From Atherinomorus stipes (lineage: Eukaryota > Chordata > Actinopteri > Atheriniformes > Atherinidae): 64,000 nt of DNA. Positions 51,001-64,000 of the stretch are shown here, piece by piece. How positions within the stretch are numbered: position 1 is the first letter of the stretch; each line of letters begins with the position of its first letter. The stretch spans positions 124,001-188,000 of the forward strand of contig JALJCO010001078.1 of the NCBI GenBank assembly GCA_023101725.1. Reading direction: 5' to 3'. The position numbers and the translations under genes were made by a program. The notes under the pieces were generated by a model that worked only from the letters and a program-made list of their open reading frames with translations, searched no databases and was not told the DNA's origin.

Positions 51001-53171
51001 AAGGGTGTCATCCCCTCAGAAGGCAACATTTAGACATCAGAACACCTTTTCTGATCCTTAAAGGGGAGTTAATTCCTAATCATTATTCAAAGTAGATAAT
51101 TATAGGAAATACGACTGAGGAATTGAAAGAAGCACTAAGATGCAGACTGCAGTTTAATATATGGGCGTGAAAAATGGCCCTTCAAGCAAATAAGAACACA
51201 GTGGTACTACATCTAATCGTATGTGTAGGTGAATGCTGACAATTAGATCTGCTGTTCTATGAAGCTACATCTATTTAAATGCCCATTTGCCATCATCTGA
51301 AGTCTGTTTAAAAAGAAGGAACTACTACTTCTACTGAAAATGCTAAAATGCCTGGCATGTCACACCCATACTTAAAATGACCTTACCCATAACATTAACA
51401 CAAGTTTATGCATTTTTTTGTAGTACATCATTGCATCGCTTATTTTATATTTGCATAAGAGCATTTCCTTTAGACAATTTTTATATTTTAAGTGCATTTA
51501 AGTATTGTGATAAACAGGCTGCATCATTAGGGTTTTTATCTGCTTCGCACATTTGTTTCACTCTCTTTCGTGTGCATCACCTACCTTGTGACGGTCTAGG
51601 TTTTGAGGCACTATGAGTTTGTACGCAGCAGAACAAAGGGAATACTGTTGCAGTTTTTCCTTTTGACATCTGTCTCCCTCTATTGTGAGGCTCAAATGAA
51701 AAAGTACTTCAAAAGGCACTCCAACATGTTCTCACAGACTTGCAAATGGAAGCATGACATGCGGATCCCAGGAAGTAAAAAGATGTTTGTTGATGAGGTT
51801 CATCCATAAATCACATGTTGTTTGTAAAAGCTCCTCTAAGACATGATTAAGAGTTTGGGAAAATGACAATAGCCAGATTTGCCTAACATTGAAATTGATT
51901 GTCAGAGTGTATGCTGGCATGATTTGTGTGTTGATTAACACATTTCTACAGTGTAATTGACTCAATAAAAGTCAGGCCTCTTTAGTGAGAATGCTAAAGC
52001 CCAACAAATGCTAATCATCAAAGCCTTGAGTTTGTGCTTGTGTGTGAAGTAAGTGATTGTGCAGAAATCCGCAGCTGCGAGCTGAATGCTGCAGTTGAAG
52101 ACAGTGATACAGTGTCGGCCGACACAGCAGAGCTTAGTGAACAATGCTCTGCCATGTTTGTGTCTTTATTTGCTGCAACATTTCTTTTTACCTCTTGTTT
52201 GTAATGCACTCTTAAAAGCACATCTTTACTCTGCAGCATTAACAAGGTCATTCTTGATTGCCCACGTGCAGCTGCATCCTGCAACTGGTGAAGAGTCATT
52301 GCCTAATTAAGGTCTAATTAGCAAAGCTGCCAAAGGGAGCTGTAGAAAGGGTTTCAACAAAAGCCTTATTGTTGAGAAGTTGTATGGCTAATCACCTCGC
52401 TACCTACATTCTCTGTGAAATATGGAGCTATACATCTCAATAAAATGCCATAAACAAGACACATATGAGTAATTATTTAAGCATTTATCATTTTACCAAT
52501 TCAGACAGTTATTGTTGTAAAAATGGCCATGCACTCTTTCAGCTGAAAGAGCATGTGTCCAGGCTGAAAAGTCATTTTGTCTTATGATTATGGCTGCTTT
52601 TTGCTGTAGGGAATGAGATATTTAAGCCCCTATTAGTGATGAAGTGCAAGTTGGTGTATAAAGCTGAACTGATGCCTGCATGTATGTGGACAAGGTTAAA
52701 TCGTCCTGATTGTTTTCCACTCACGACTGCCACGATGATTCAACTACATAACAATAAAATCTAAAGTCCAGTAGCTTGTTTTGACTCTTTCATTAGTGTC
52801 ACCCATTTTTATAAATGGAGGAAGCTAAACATTTTATATAATTTCCCTAGAATGAAGCCTTCAGTGTAGTGTTGTTCCAAGCACCCACTGTGAATTTGAG
52901 GTCAGTACATTCGTTTGCAGTGCTATGGCTGTGATGAAAGATGAAAGTCTTTTTTTGTTACGACAGCATACATTACATCATGTATGATCATGACAACAAA
53001 CAAACTACCCTCCTTTTGTGAATATTAAGCTGAACATGTTGGCGTACTGCTGGATGAAGTATAAATGTAAACCAATGCATGGTAATGCAAATTAAGGCAG
53101 GGTGCTACCAGTCAGGAATAGTAATTTGTGGTCTAATACACATATTAACGTGTGATACTATTCATTCAGAT
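51001..53171. other. akap7 large intron, unremarkable part
   Basis: I see no exons, no RNA genes and no elements with defined ends here. Confidence 0.5.
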
Positions 53172-53543
53172 TGGGCTGCAAATTATCGTTAAAGATCGTG
53201 TCTCAATTCCACATACATGCAATCTCAGTTCTACCCACAAATTCTGAAACACTTAATCATGAGCTTCACAAATAAGTTTCCATTCTTCCCAGATTTTTCA
53301 AGTGCCCTAAATGCAACACTGCCGTTGCCTCCCCACCCCTAACCAATGTTAAAGAACTACAACTATGCAGCCAAAGAAATGCTAACAAAGCTTTGGAAAC
53401 ACAGCTTTTTTTGAATTCTTTTGAATAGGTTGTTTTGTTTGTTTTGTTAAAGTTTTGGAATAAAGGGGGAAAAAACGTTAGAGATGGTTAATTTTAAGCA
53501 AAAAAATCACGATTCACATTTTTACCAGAATCGTGCAGCCCTA
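53172..53543. mobile_element. 372-bp hAT-type MITE with perfect 8-bp target duplication
   Basis: The left end TGGGCTGCAAATTATCG and the right end ...AATCGTGCAGCCCTA are inverted with one mismatch in the first ten bases. ATTCAGAT flanks the element at 53164-53171 and 53544-53551. It is non-coding. Its termini resemble the 48540-48907 element, but the interiors differ. Confidence 0.88.
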
Positions 53544-55559
53544 ATTCAGATGCACATTTTCTTGATGATTCTCCATCTAGTGTTGGAAGACAAAATTATC
53601 TGGATGCTGAATCACCCTCCACATTAGTGTTATGCAGAAAAATGTACATAAACCATTATGAATCTTCAGACTGGGATTCCTCATTAACCAGCAGAGTGAG
53701 AATGACCTTATCAAAGCCTGAATTAAATGTAAAGATTAGAGTGAGAGTTCATCAGCATTAACATGAATTGAACTTCCCATAGTGTTTAATTCTTATTGGA
53801 CATGAGTCAAAACATTCACTTTGTAGTGTCAGACCCAATTACAATTCCCAGCTCCCTGAGCAGAAACCTTTAACTGCAGGCGCACCCGCTGAGACCTCTT
53901 TCTTCCAAGAAGCTATACACCCTCCTCACTCTGGAGTCTATCAGCAGCTGAGCAGGTGTGAACCTGAAAGCTGCAGTTCCAGATGGTATTCCCATTATTG
54001 TGCTCAAGCTTTATGCAACAGAGGTGTCTTGCATTTTTTTTTCTCAGTCTTATGAGAATCTTACAGGATAGCCTCCAACCTTCCTGCCGGCTGCACCCAC
54101 ATCAAAATCAAAGAAATAGAAAATCCTCATCTTGCCAGGTGTTGGTATGCTAGGATATGCTCCCTTCCCCATTCTTTCTGAAATCGCCTGGTAGCGTTGC
54201 CTCAGTCTTTCTTGATAGTTTCATTTGGTTCTTCAGCACAATCAATCACCACCTGTTAACGAATCTCTTCTACCTAGATCTTTAATTTGCTGAACAAACC
54301 ACAGTCTATGGAGAAAACAAATGTTCTATACAGGTATGACTGTATCTGTCAGCCTTTACCTTAAACAACAATATTATTTGCAACTACAGAATTTTGTGGT
54401 TTACTTTAAGTCAGCATATTCAGAAATTTTTCTTGATTTGAAGATACAAAAAGATTGTTTATCAAACTGCAGATATTTTTGAAGACTGTTGCTGTTTACA
54501 ATTGTGAGAATAGTGACAGTTCCAGATTCCCTCCAACAGCACGTCCTATGTAGATTGATCAACACACCTCTTAAGAAATGTATTCTTGGTGCTTTTAAGC
54601 TTCATCCATCTTTGTAATCCTGCTTTTAAGGCCCCAGTAAAAACATTACACCAACTGATCTTTAAGAGGAGCAGTCTTTTTCTTAAACCAGGTTTTGTCT
54701 GTCTTTATTTATAGGACAGCTGTACAGCCCACACATCCATGCTCATCTCTTTAACTGAAACGCCCACGTAACTTCAAGATCACTATCCATAATGTGTGCT
54801 GCTTTTTTTTTTTTTTGACTGTTTGTTGCTGCTGCTAAGAGATGGGAATTTCTAGTATCTTGATATTTAAAGACCACAAACTCATCTCTTATGCAACGTC
54901 AATAAAGGGTTTCATTTTTTTCACTAAACATCACAAACAAAACAGCTGCAGTGTGTACCCCTTATATTTGATATGTCAAATGTCAATCATTAGAAAAAAA
55001 AATCCCAAATACTTTCTCCCTAGTCACCAAATCTGAACAATTTACAAAGATAGCAATCCAAGCGGCCAGGTTCGTAGACCTACTGTGTGAGCACCACACT
55101 TCTTTTTATTATTTATCTGCAGCAATTTCTGAATGACTGCAATATGCATGATGATATGAACTCAGTTTAAACGAGAATCGATGCCAATGCCACGTTAGCA
55201 TTTTCCCTCCTAACCATTGCTTCAGCGTAACTACATCCAGATTAGCGGTGAAAAGAATTTTAATGGAATATTGTTTTTCCTTTTGGGGATATTTAAATGT
55301 CCTAGATTACAAATGCGGAGCTCATTAATAACACAGATATAAGCAGCAGCGGCTGCAGCTGCCGAGGAGGTTCAACAATCATATTCATGCGACTGTGATA
55401 AGAGGAGGAGGAGCTTAGAAACCCCCTCCCCCGACACACACACATGGACAGCAGTGTCTGCTGTCTCCTTGCATGTACCTCTCCCTTCTCCTCTTCCATG
55501 CTCATGCCACACTCTTAAGCGTGCTCACTATCTTTCATACACATACATTTACTCAAGCG

Positions 55560-56138
55560 TGCGTACACACTACTCCCACCTCCTCTGTCCTCATCCAGCT
55601 AAACACACATGCACTTTTCTTACTCATGCACACCCCTCCTCCGCTTTCCCCACTTCAAACACACAATAAAAATACTCTTTTTGCCTTATTGTCTCCTACA
55701 CACACACACCTCTCTCTCTCTCCTTCAGCTCTCCCATTCTTTCTCTTTCCTCCCTCTTGCACTCTTTCTCTCCCTCCCTCTTTCTGATGCACACACCCCT
55801 CCTCCCTGTGTCAGTGCAAAGTAGAGCAAGAGCAAGGAACCACTCGTTCATTTCCCCCCCCCCCCCAGCATCTGCTATCTTGCTCTGGCTTCTTCGGGCT
55901 GCACAGAGGGGAAGGGAGGGCTTTTTTCTGTTGCCTCCATCTTCGCTGGGTTTGTGTTGCACTTTGAGGGGGGGAGAAGCAGAGCTACAGTGGGCAGTAC
56001 AGGAAAAGATAAAGACTGGGAGAGACAAGGGAAGAAGCAGGACACTCGCTCTGTCTGTCTGCCTTACAACAACGGGGCTGAGGAAAAAGAGGGGTTGCAA
56101 CAGGGAGAGGGGAAAAGGAGGAGAAGGAAAGAGGCGCC
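55560..56138 (+). promoter_or_regulatory. akap7: Probable promoter/leader of the akap7 short isoform
   Basis: A long pyrimidine-rich tract with CA repeats (about 55440-55800) gives way to a purine-rich stretch (about 55900-56135) that leads straight into the ATG of the alternative first exon in a good context (GCGCCATGG). The transcription start is not defined. Several ORFs on both strands here are compositional artefacts. Confidence 0.45.
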
Positions 56139-56187
56139 ATGGGTCAGCTGTGCTGCTTCCCTTTCTCCCAAGCAGAGGAGAAAATCA
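56139..56187 (+). CDS. akap7: akap7 alternative first exon (short, membrane-anchored alpha-type isoform)
   Basis: ATG opens MGQLCCFPFSQAEEKI and the exon ends in phase 1 before donor GTAAGT. The mammalian short AKAP7 isoforms start MGQLCCFPFS, where Gly2 is myristoylated and Cys5/Cys6 are palmitoylated, anchoring PKA at the plasma membrane. All three residues are present here. The phase equals that of long-isoform exon 9, so both can join the same downstream exon with the PKA-binding helix. That exon is not found up to base 64000. Confidence 0.93.
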
Positions 56188-59100
56188 GTAAGTGTCTTCT
56201 GCTCCCGTCTCCATGCGTGGGTGTGTGTTGTTGAAGAAGCCAGTTGGGCTGATATTCTCAATGGTGTTGTCTGTCCGGGAAACTGCATGCATGCATTGTT
56301 GAAATATAGTGCTCAGCATGTGCCTGTGTGCATTTCATTGTGTCAGCTGGCCACATGTGTGCACACAGCAACATAACATGTTCGTATGTGACTTGCGGAT
56401 GGACAAGGAGTGCTTGTGAAAGAGTGTGTCCATGTAAATCCATTTGTGTGCTGTCTGTTTCTGTATGCATGAATATAATAATTCAGCCTGCATAATTAAA
56501 CATAATGTTTATTTTTATTATTATTATTATTATTATTACTGTGTAGTGGTTTTGTTTGGCCATATTACAGCCTCACTTGGTACAAGTTACTGATCATTTT
56601 CCCGAGAGTCCTCCCATTGTAAATCTCAACCTTTGGAACTGAATCTAATTCCTGTTTTTAAACCTCATTGACTGGATTGAGTCATGTTTCAAATGATAAG
56701 AAATAACAGGTTTGCTGTTGAAGTTTGCTGCAAATTGAAATACATACTTAGATTTGGTGTTTCTCTAACAGCACATTCAAGTCTGTAAACTTTGCCTTCT
56801 CTTGGGGTATTTTTCATCCAAGCTTAATTGCTTGTTCTCAGTTCTTTTCTTCGCAGCCTCTGCTGATGTGTTACAGGTTTTTTTTTTTTTCTAACTTCCA
56901 CCAACTGTTGATCAGCAGAGTGGTGTGAAAGCAGCAGCAGGTTGATGATTGCACATGTGCCTTTGTGCCCAAAAGTCAAACTTAATAGAGATTTTCTCTT
57001 TTAAATCATTTTTCCATTACACTGTCCAAAAGCAGAAACCCCACATGGTGTTTTTGTGACAGGACATAGACCAAAGGCACTGACTGAAGGAGAACCTAAC
57101 CAGAGATATGGCAAAGTTAGTGTTCTCAGTTTTGTGCGATTTTGTTGTTTTCTTTGTGAACAAACCCACCCTACTGTAATACTTAATAGCATGTTGGAAT
57201 AAACACTTCACCAGGAGCTCATATGACGTTGCCATAAGGCCACTCACCTGTAGGCCAAAGATCACCTCTGACATTAAAAAAGAGCTCCGTTTTTGGCGAT
57301 GTTTATTACGTTTTTAGCAATGTGTCAAAATTCATTCAGTTAAATCTGTTGATCTAAAGCCTGAATATCCAGATGTTTCATTTTTTTTATTTGATACTTT
57401 TAAGTGCTGGAAACAAATTGCCTCCATATTCAGAGACAAATTCTAAGTGTACACTGCAAAGAATATAGCTGGAAAACAACAGTAAAATACAAGGAGCACA
57501 AACAGTAATTCTCTGTATTTTATTGCTATTTTGCAAAAACTCTACTTTTATTTGTTTTACCAGTATACATTTGTGCAAAGTAAAATGCCATTAAGTGTTA
57601 TACAGCAAACAGTATCCGCTGACATTTTAACATTTATTTATAAAGGGTCATAAATGAATGGAATCAGAAAATGTAGACCAGTTTTTATGGGAACATATTA
57701 AAAGCTATTCAGCCATTAAAGAGCACCAGGCTAAATTGTGTAGTAAAGAGGAAGCATTAGCACTATGTTTTCAATCCAGCATCCTCATTAATGTTACTAA
57801 ACTTTATGCAGCAACATTAATCTTTATTACTTTATAGCTTATGTCCGTGTGGCAGCAGATAAGTCTTCCAAGAATCATGTTTGCTCAGCAAGTTATTTCT
57901 GCTTTTTAATCCTAAATTTCCTTGAGAACATCCAGTTGCTCTCTGTGCTCATGTAATCAGGGTGGGTGTGGTCTGTTTGTCAGGAAATACTGTTTTCTGC
58001 TGATAAATTACAGTAGTCTGCTGTTATTTGTTCAGTGATAAAATCAAGTAAATTTACATACAAGAGACATAAATTTCACAAAACGTCACTGTCATCCTGA
58101 AATATACGGTCAATTTACAGCAACAGTGCACACAACAGTGACTGGTCAAGGCTTTTGTATCACCACTGAGTTAAATATTGTACACAGCAGGGGAATTGGT
58201 AGTAAATTTACAAGATTATATACATGTCTAAACATGGCAAAGCCAGATTCAGCTTGACATCAAAGAAAATTTCTCTCCTCGTTCATGAATGAGAAAATAA
58301 CCCTCAAGTGTTGAGCTCTGCAAAACGTTTGCTAAGTGAAGGTCTCAAACACCCGCCTGACATAGGATTAAAAGAAGAACTTATCAAATGAAGGAGGGGA
58401 TTTAAAAATAACTTGTAGATGGCTGTGGGGATGCAATCCTTAAGTGTATGATCACGGGGCACAGATTGGTCTGATATCTGCACAGCAAGGCAACCACAAA
58501 CTTCTTCTGATAGTTGTTTGAACACCAGCGTTATCCAACACGTTATCCAACATCTGGCGTCAAATAAAAATGAAAATGAATATAAAGTCAAAGTAAAGGC
58601 TTAAATTTCCCCTAAATGACAGCAATAATGAAGGAGAAACTGCTGCTTGTCATGAATTAAATAAGCTCCAGAGGATAATTAGTGGTGCAGCTTGTGGTTT
58701 GATTACAGCTTCCTCTCGTCTTGTTCTCGGGCAGCTGAAGTGTGAGGCAGCTTATTAGAATGCACTTAGTTTTGGTGCCACTATAGGATGTTTAAGTGTT
58801 GTATTGTCTCCTGGGGGAAGTTCAGCTATTTACACAAGTTTGTTTTAAATAACTTTTTTTTTGTTGTTGTTGTTAAATAGAGTAATGATAAGTTAGGATG
58901 TTTGTTGTTTGAAACATGCTTCATTTAGCATTTGCCTTGGTTAATTGAGCTATTTTCCATAGTTCTCATGACATTATGGAGACTAAATTGGATTGCTAAC
59001 TTTTTTTTGTCCGAGTTCATTCCAGAGCAAGAAGCCTAATTTGATCTTATTAAGATGAAAATAAAAAGAAAGGGCTTTATATGCCTGCAAGAAAAGTTTT

Positions 59101-62100
59101 GTTGAAACAAACTGGATATACTGCAGTGGTTTTCAGCTTTTTTTTTGTAAAGTAGATAGAAGGTATCTTATAGATTTAGTCTGCACTAACCTCTAGGTTG
59201 GATTAATGATTAAACAGAGTAACAAAGCAATAAAATGAGCCAGTGATTTACATGTTTGTGTTTGCACCTTGTACATCAGATCCTGCTGAGCATCAAGTCA
59301 TAAACGTAGACTTTGACACTGGCTGAAAAGGCAATTCTGAAAATAGGTTCTCAGTGTGTAGGAGCATGTTTGCTCTTCTGTAGCACTGTGCTGTTTAAGA
59401 GAAATACTCAACTGGGTTGTGTGCACTCTTTCTGCTTCCCTCTCTTTCCCTTCCCTCCCGTTCTCCTCTCTGTGCCCCTCTCTCTTTCCCCCGCTTGCAG
59501 CTGCATTGCTATAAACAGTCGAGCCACTGTGCCCTACTTCTGAGCGGAGAGAGATGGAGAGGGAAGGGGAAAGGGTGAGGCAGGGATTGAAGACTAATGA
59601 GGGGAAAAGGAGGGAATGGGCTTAAAGAGAAATGGTGTTATTGAAACAAAAGCAGAGGCGATTGGAGAGAGGCAGACAAACAGTGTGGAGTGAGTGTGCG
59701 TATGTATACTGCAGGTCAGATGCTCCCCCTGTGATGTGGTGACATCCTCCCTCGTGAGCGCAGCAAGACACGTGCATGCATGGATGTTGGTGTGTGTTTG
59801 CACTGTATTTGTGTGTGAACTCCACCATGACGAATGACAAGCTGTCACATAGTGGTGGTTGCAGCCACTGCAGGTGATAAGCATCAGAATCCAGGCGCAC
59901 AGCAAACTGTGTGTAGACACATGTAAATAAATGGCATCAGGTCATTTAGGTGTTTTATATGGCATTCTGGTTTGTATTTAAAGTCAGTGCATTAGTTGCA
60001 GTGAGGGCTGTTAGGCTCAGGTATCTCCGGGATGATATGTTTGTTCTTTACTAAATCAATTCAGTGTGTGCACAAAGAAACAACCACAGGACAGGATAGT
60101 TATCTTGATCCTTCGCTCCGCTCAGCATAAATCTGATTGTTTCCAGATCTCCAGTGTTGCTGCGTCTCAGCTTCACTTTCCAGAAAATTTATACAAATGT
60201 TTTTTTTTTTTGTTTTTTTGGTTTTTCAGACCTGCACTAACAATCCTGACAAATTGTAACCCCTCCCCCAACTCAACTAAAACATGGCTCTCGCGCTATT
60301 TTAAAGATTTTAAGCAACTTCTGTCAAACACATTGATCATTTTTCTAAATAAGTCTGTGACTTTATAATCCAGGAACTCTGTTAGATTAGGCAGGGCAAA
60401 ATAAGAGAAATGGCTTTTTAAAAGTTATCGTTGAGTTTTTATGCAAGGCTTTTTCAACAGGTCAAAAAATGGCCTCACTCAATGGAGGTGAAGAAGCCTC
60501 TGCCTGAAGCTGACCAGTTCCTATTCTTTTTTGTTTTTTTTTATTTCTCTTTTTTGTTTTTTGTTTTTTTAAGTATTTTTCAGTCTCTAATGTCCAATCA
60601 TCAAATGAAAAAGCAAGAAAGTGGAAAGAGAGAAGGGATGAAATGCGGCAAAGACCCTAGGTTGGGTCTAGGACTGGAGCCAGATGAATAAGTTTTTTTC
60701 AGCCTCCATGGAGCATCAAACCAACCATCCATGCTTTGCAGCACCATGACACTCAATTTGTTATGCAGGGTGTGTAGTGATGTCCATTATGTTGCATAGC
60801 TTCTGCAACACTCCTCTTATTTTTTGTCTCTGAATCTGTTGTCTTAGCAGATTGTTGCAAATTAAATTCTGCACTCAAGCAAAATTCTCTAAAATTTGAG
60901 CAAAATTTTGTATGAAACACTAAAAGACCTAAAGCTCCTATGAGAACTTCATAGAGGGATGAATAGTGAAAGCTCTCAAGATGCAGCGCATGACTCTGAC
61001 TTACAAGCCTCTCAAACTTTTATGATAGCATCACCTCAGGGTGAAATTTTGTTAACGCACTGAAAACCCAAAGCTCTTTACATGCATAAAACGGAGCACA
61101 TGAATGGGTAAATAGATGAAGAATAGTGACCAGGGGCTTTTCTTTTGTTAACACGTTGTCCGTCCACCTCCCTCTTGTGAACATAGAAACCTTTTTTTTT
61201 CTTTATATTGGGTACAAATATTCACTTGCAATGAAAGAAGAATTGATAAGATTCAGGTTTTTTTCAGGAATGCCTGGAGGGATTTTCATTTTATATGGTG
61301 GTTAATTTGATTTGGACTTGAAAATAAACTTCTTTCAGTTTGATTGTCCAGGTCGACACCAGTGTGACCGCAATAAATAATGTGTTTAGTTGCAGCTAAG
61401 AGCTGATTTACTGATAGGATCAACAATCTGATCTCTTGGTTTATGCATAAAACTAAGAGGCTGTGGTATCGGAGTCAATAATTAAATTTCATTTTAATGC
61501 AGATGATATTTTCTGATTAATTAAATGATAAATATATCATTTCTCTTTCAATTTGTAGTTTGTGTTCATCTGATAAAATCTCAGAACTTGAATATTCCTA
61601 CACTGTTATGTATTGGAAAATAATAATCCTAAAAAAAAAAACAAAAAAACACCTACAACAACAAATCAGCTAATCAAGGACATAATTCAATCATGTAATA
61701 GTGTTAGTCATTATCCAGATTTGATTAGGTCTTCTGAAACGTAAAACGTGTTTTTCAAGGTTTCCTATGAAGTATCCAACCAATCAAGTGACAATATAAT
61801 CACATGGTCATTAGATCCTTTTATCATACTGCTGCTTTAAGAGTTCATTCATGTGGACTGAAGAATTGTCTCATAATTTTTTATATGTAATGATTGATTT
61901 ACCCTCCTCTCCTTTCTTGTTAAACTCTGCAGGTTGTGTGTTCCCTGTAGTGATTACAATTTAGAACTGCAATTACTTAGATTGTGCATTGTGATTGGAT
62001 GGTGTTGCATACAAACAAAACTACATCCTTTTTATTATATCATTGCTTTGGGTTTCAATAAAGGCTATTTTACCCCTCGTGGAGTGACACAGCTTGCTTG

Positions 62101-64000
62101 AAGCACTCGATAAAAGCCTCTGTGTCCAGTTTGCCTCAGCTTGAGCTGCTCACTTGCATTAACTGTACAACAGCAGCTCAGAAATGACTTTGATCAGAGA
62201 TTTCTTTTTGTAAGGCTTTGCAAATAAATTGATCAAAGATATTTGTATTTTTTGCTGTACTGGTAAACACCTGTGAGGATGAAAGGGAGAAAGTGTATAA
62301 CCCTGGTGAAGAAATAGATGTGGAGGGGCACACAGTGAGCGGAAGGGATGCATGTTGCGCTGTATAACTCAGCCTTTTCTTCTTTCATTCAGTCTCCTGC
62401 GCCAAGTTTTCTTGTCAGTCTCAAGGCCTCTTAGTGTTAACTCCTTCATGTGGCATTACCATGCTGTCAACGGAAGTAGTAACACTCAAATATTCACATT
62501 ATTTGTTTGGGCTTTTTAAGATTTGTTTGGTTTTATGTAAGCTGGCAGGGACAGCTCAGCAGCCCGGGTCACTGAACAGAAAAAAAGGACTAACTTATTT
62601 TACCCCAAGTCCAGTCCTCATGAAGAGGACGGAGTTAGAGCAAGGTTTGAATTACAGTGCAGCTCGCCCTAAAGGAATAATGCTCTTAGTTTCTATCAGA
62701 TGAAGACAGAAACTCAGTGTCTGTTGTTGTTTTAAGGTTCAATCAATAAGAGATATCCAGAGCTTTGTCTCTGCTGTTTGATTGTGTTTGATTGGATCAG
62801 AGCCAGTGTCTCTGGCTGAGACATTGTTTAAATGACACATATGTTACACCAGGCACCCTCTCCTCTCTTAGAGATTTATAGCACATTCTAAGGCTGTAAT
62901 AGATAATATTCATTTAATTGACTACTTATAAAACGTTTCATTCATTGCAACCACCATTCACGGCTTGTAATGATATAAGTCAGCTAACAATGTGATATTT
63001 ACTGTTGACACACTAGACAAGAGGTTTGACCAATCAAAGTAGGGCTTTTTTTTTTTTTTTTTTTTGTTAAGCTGGATGTCCATTCACATTACAAAGACAG
63101 GGCTGTTTATTTGATCTTCAGTCACGCAGGGCTGACAGGCATCACAGTTGCCCAGCTGCACAACCCTTATATCTGCTTCCCTCTGCAAACCTGTATGCTA
63201 AGCATTAAAAGATCCTGTGCCAGAAGTTAGTCTGAAATTAAAGAAAGCAGTGATATTACATTTATACACCTGCTTCTGCAGTTGTTTTGTCCTATTAAAA
63301 TTCATATTCTCTAAAATATATATTATGTTATGAAGTTTTAATCATACAAAAATCTTTAAAAACCTTAAAAAGGTTTAAATGTGACTCTAGACTTTGTAAA
63401 TGTAAAAGCTAATGTGGTCCCATCTCACTCTGATACCACTGATGACACTGGTCGTCTGTGTCTCCTGATTCAAGTAACCTCTGCTGTGCAGTTCTTATAC
63501 TGGATTAATTTTGCCATTCACGTTTCAACCAGAGAGCGACATGATGAAAAAGCTAAATTATACAGGATTGGATGTAAGTGGAAGTAAAAAATTTGTTAGA
63601 AAGGCACCATTACAGCAGCGCATAGACCTGCAAGGCTTAGAGAGAAAACACATGATGTCTTAGACGTTGACAGAAATACCCCGCTTATATGTGTGCCTTT
63701 GCCAGGATAAACATCAGACTTTATGATTAGTTTAGTCGCAAAACCCAGGTGTTACTGTATGAGGTCAGATTAATAATTTATAAAAAACTGCCTGGAAATT
63801 GGAGACTGCAGTTCTTTCTTTTGGTACTTTTGCTGGAAAACTGCAATTTCTCTAAATAGACTTTTCTCTAAATCCTTTTCTATCATTGTTTCACATCTTT
63901 GGAGAGGAAGACAAATCTGATTTTATTTAGTCCACTAAACAAATGCAAGTTTTTCCACATAGAACGTACATGCTGACCGTTGTCATGGAAACTCTGCAAA
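56188..64000. other. akap7 intron after the alternative first exon, to window edge
   Basis: I searched for the conserved AKAP7 C-terminal exon (E-L-V-R-L-S-K-R-L-V-E type) and did not find it. Content is a (TTA)n tract at 56514-56539, T-rich tracts (for example 60199-60228 and 60530-60575), a T-run at 63049-63065, and otherwise unique AT-rich sequence. Confidence 0.5.

Noticed and set aside
55473..56376. Several 70-144 codon ORFs on both strands before the akap7 short exon
   Set aside because: They are explained by pyrimidine- and purine-biased sequence. Only the MGQLCC frame has family support.
59490..59545. Candidate akap7 beta-type insert exon after CTTGCAG
   Set aside because: In the required phase it reaches a stop within a few codons and shows no similarity to the known insert.

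Overview
The window is vertebrate nuclear DNA, almost certainly from a ray-finned (teleost) fish. It is AT-rich, intron-rich and full of short DNA-transposon relics and SINE/LINE tails of the kinds common in fish. The recognisable genes are multi-exon with canonical GT-AG introns. All genes found lie on the + strand. Most long ORFs are chance or low-complexity frames.

Region 1, 1-15.2 kb: no convincing host gene. It holds a (TCTA)n microsatellite, CA/TA repeats, a MITE-like element, a fish interspersed repeat, and a deleted hAT-like element (4419-6179) flanked by near-identical 8-bp duplications.

Region 2, 15.3-29.2 kb: two head-to-tail paralogous genes that I could splice completely in frame. 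Gene A has 7 coding exons and encodes 354 aa. Gene B has 16 coding exons and encodes 589 aa. Both have a 5' noncoding exon, a four-exon N-terminal module of about 132 residues (one copy in A, three tandem copies in B), a variable linker, and a two-exon C-terminal alpha/beta-looking domain with MHH and FYHE motifs. I cannot assign a function. The architecture (lineage-type duplication, modular N-terminus, conserved C-terminus) is what one sees in fast-evolving immune-type families, but that is inference. This is the most novel content of the window.

Region 3, 29.2-31.5 kb: intergenic, with palindromic MITE-like elements, one with a perfect 8-bp target duplication.

Region 4, 31.56 kb to beyond the right edge: akap7 (A-kinase anchoring protein 7/AKAP18). 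Nine exons of the long isoform (31562-41580) encode an N-terminal leader, a basic region and a complete 2H-phosphoesterase domain with both H-x-T motifs. A separate first exon at 56139-56187 encodes the myristoyl/palmitoyl N-terminus of the short membrane isoform, MGQLCC. Both end in phase 1, so both can join the same downstream PKA-RII-binding exon, which lies outside the window. A one-base deletion in an A10 run of exon 4 breaks the long-isoform frame in this sequence. The large introns contain several datable transposon insertions, a perfect 20-bp hairpin and many simple repeats.
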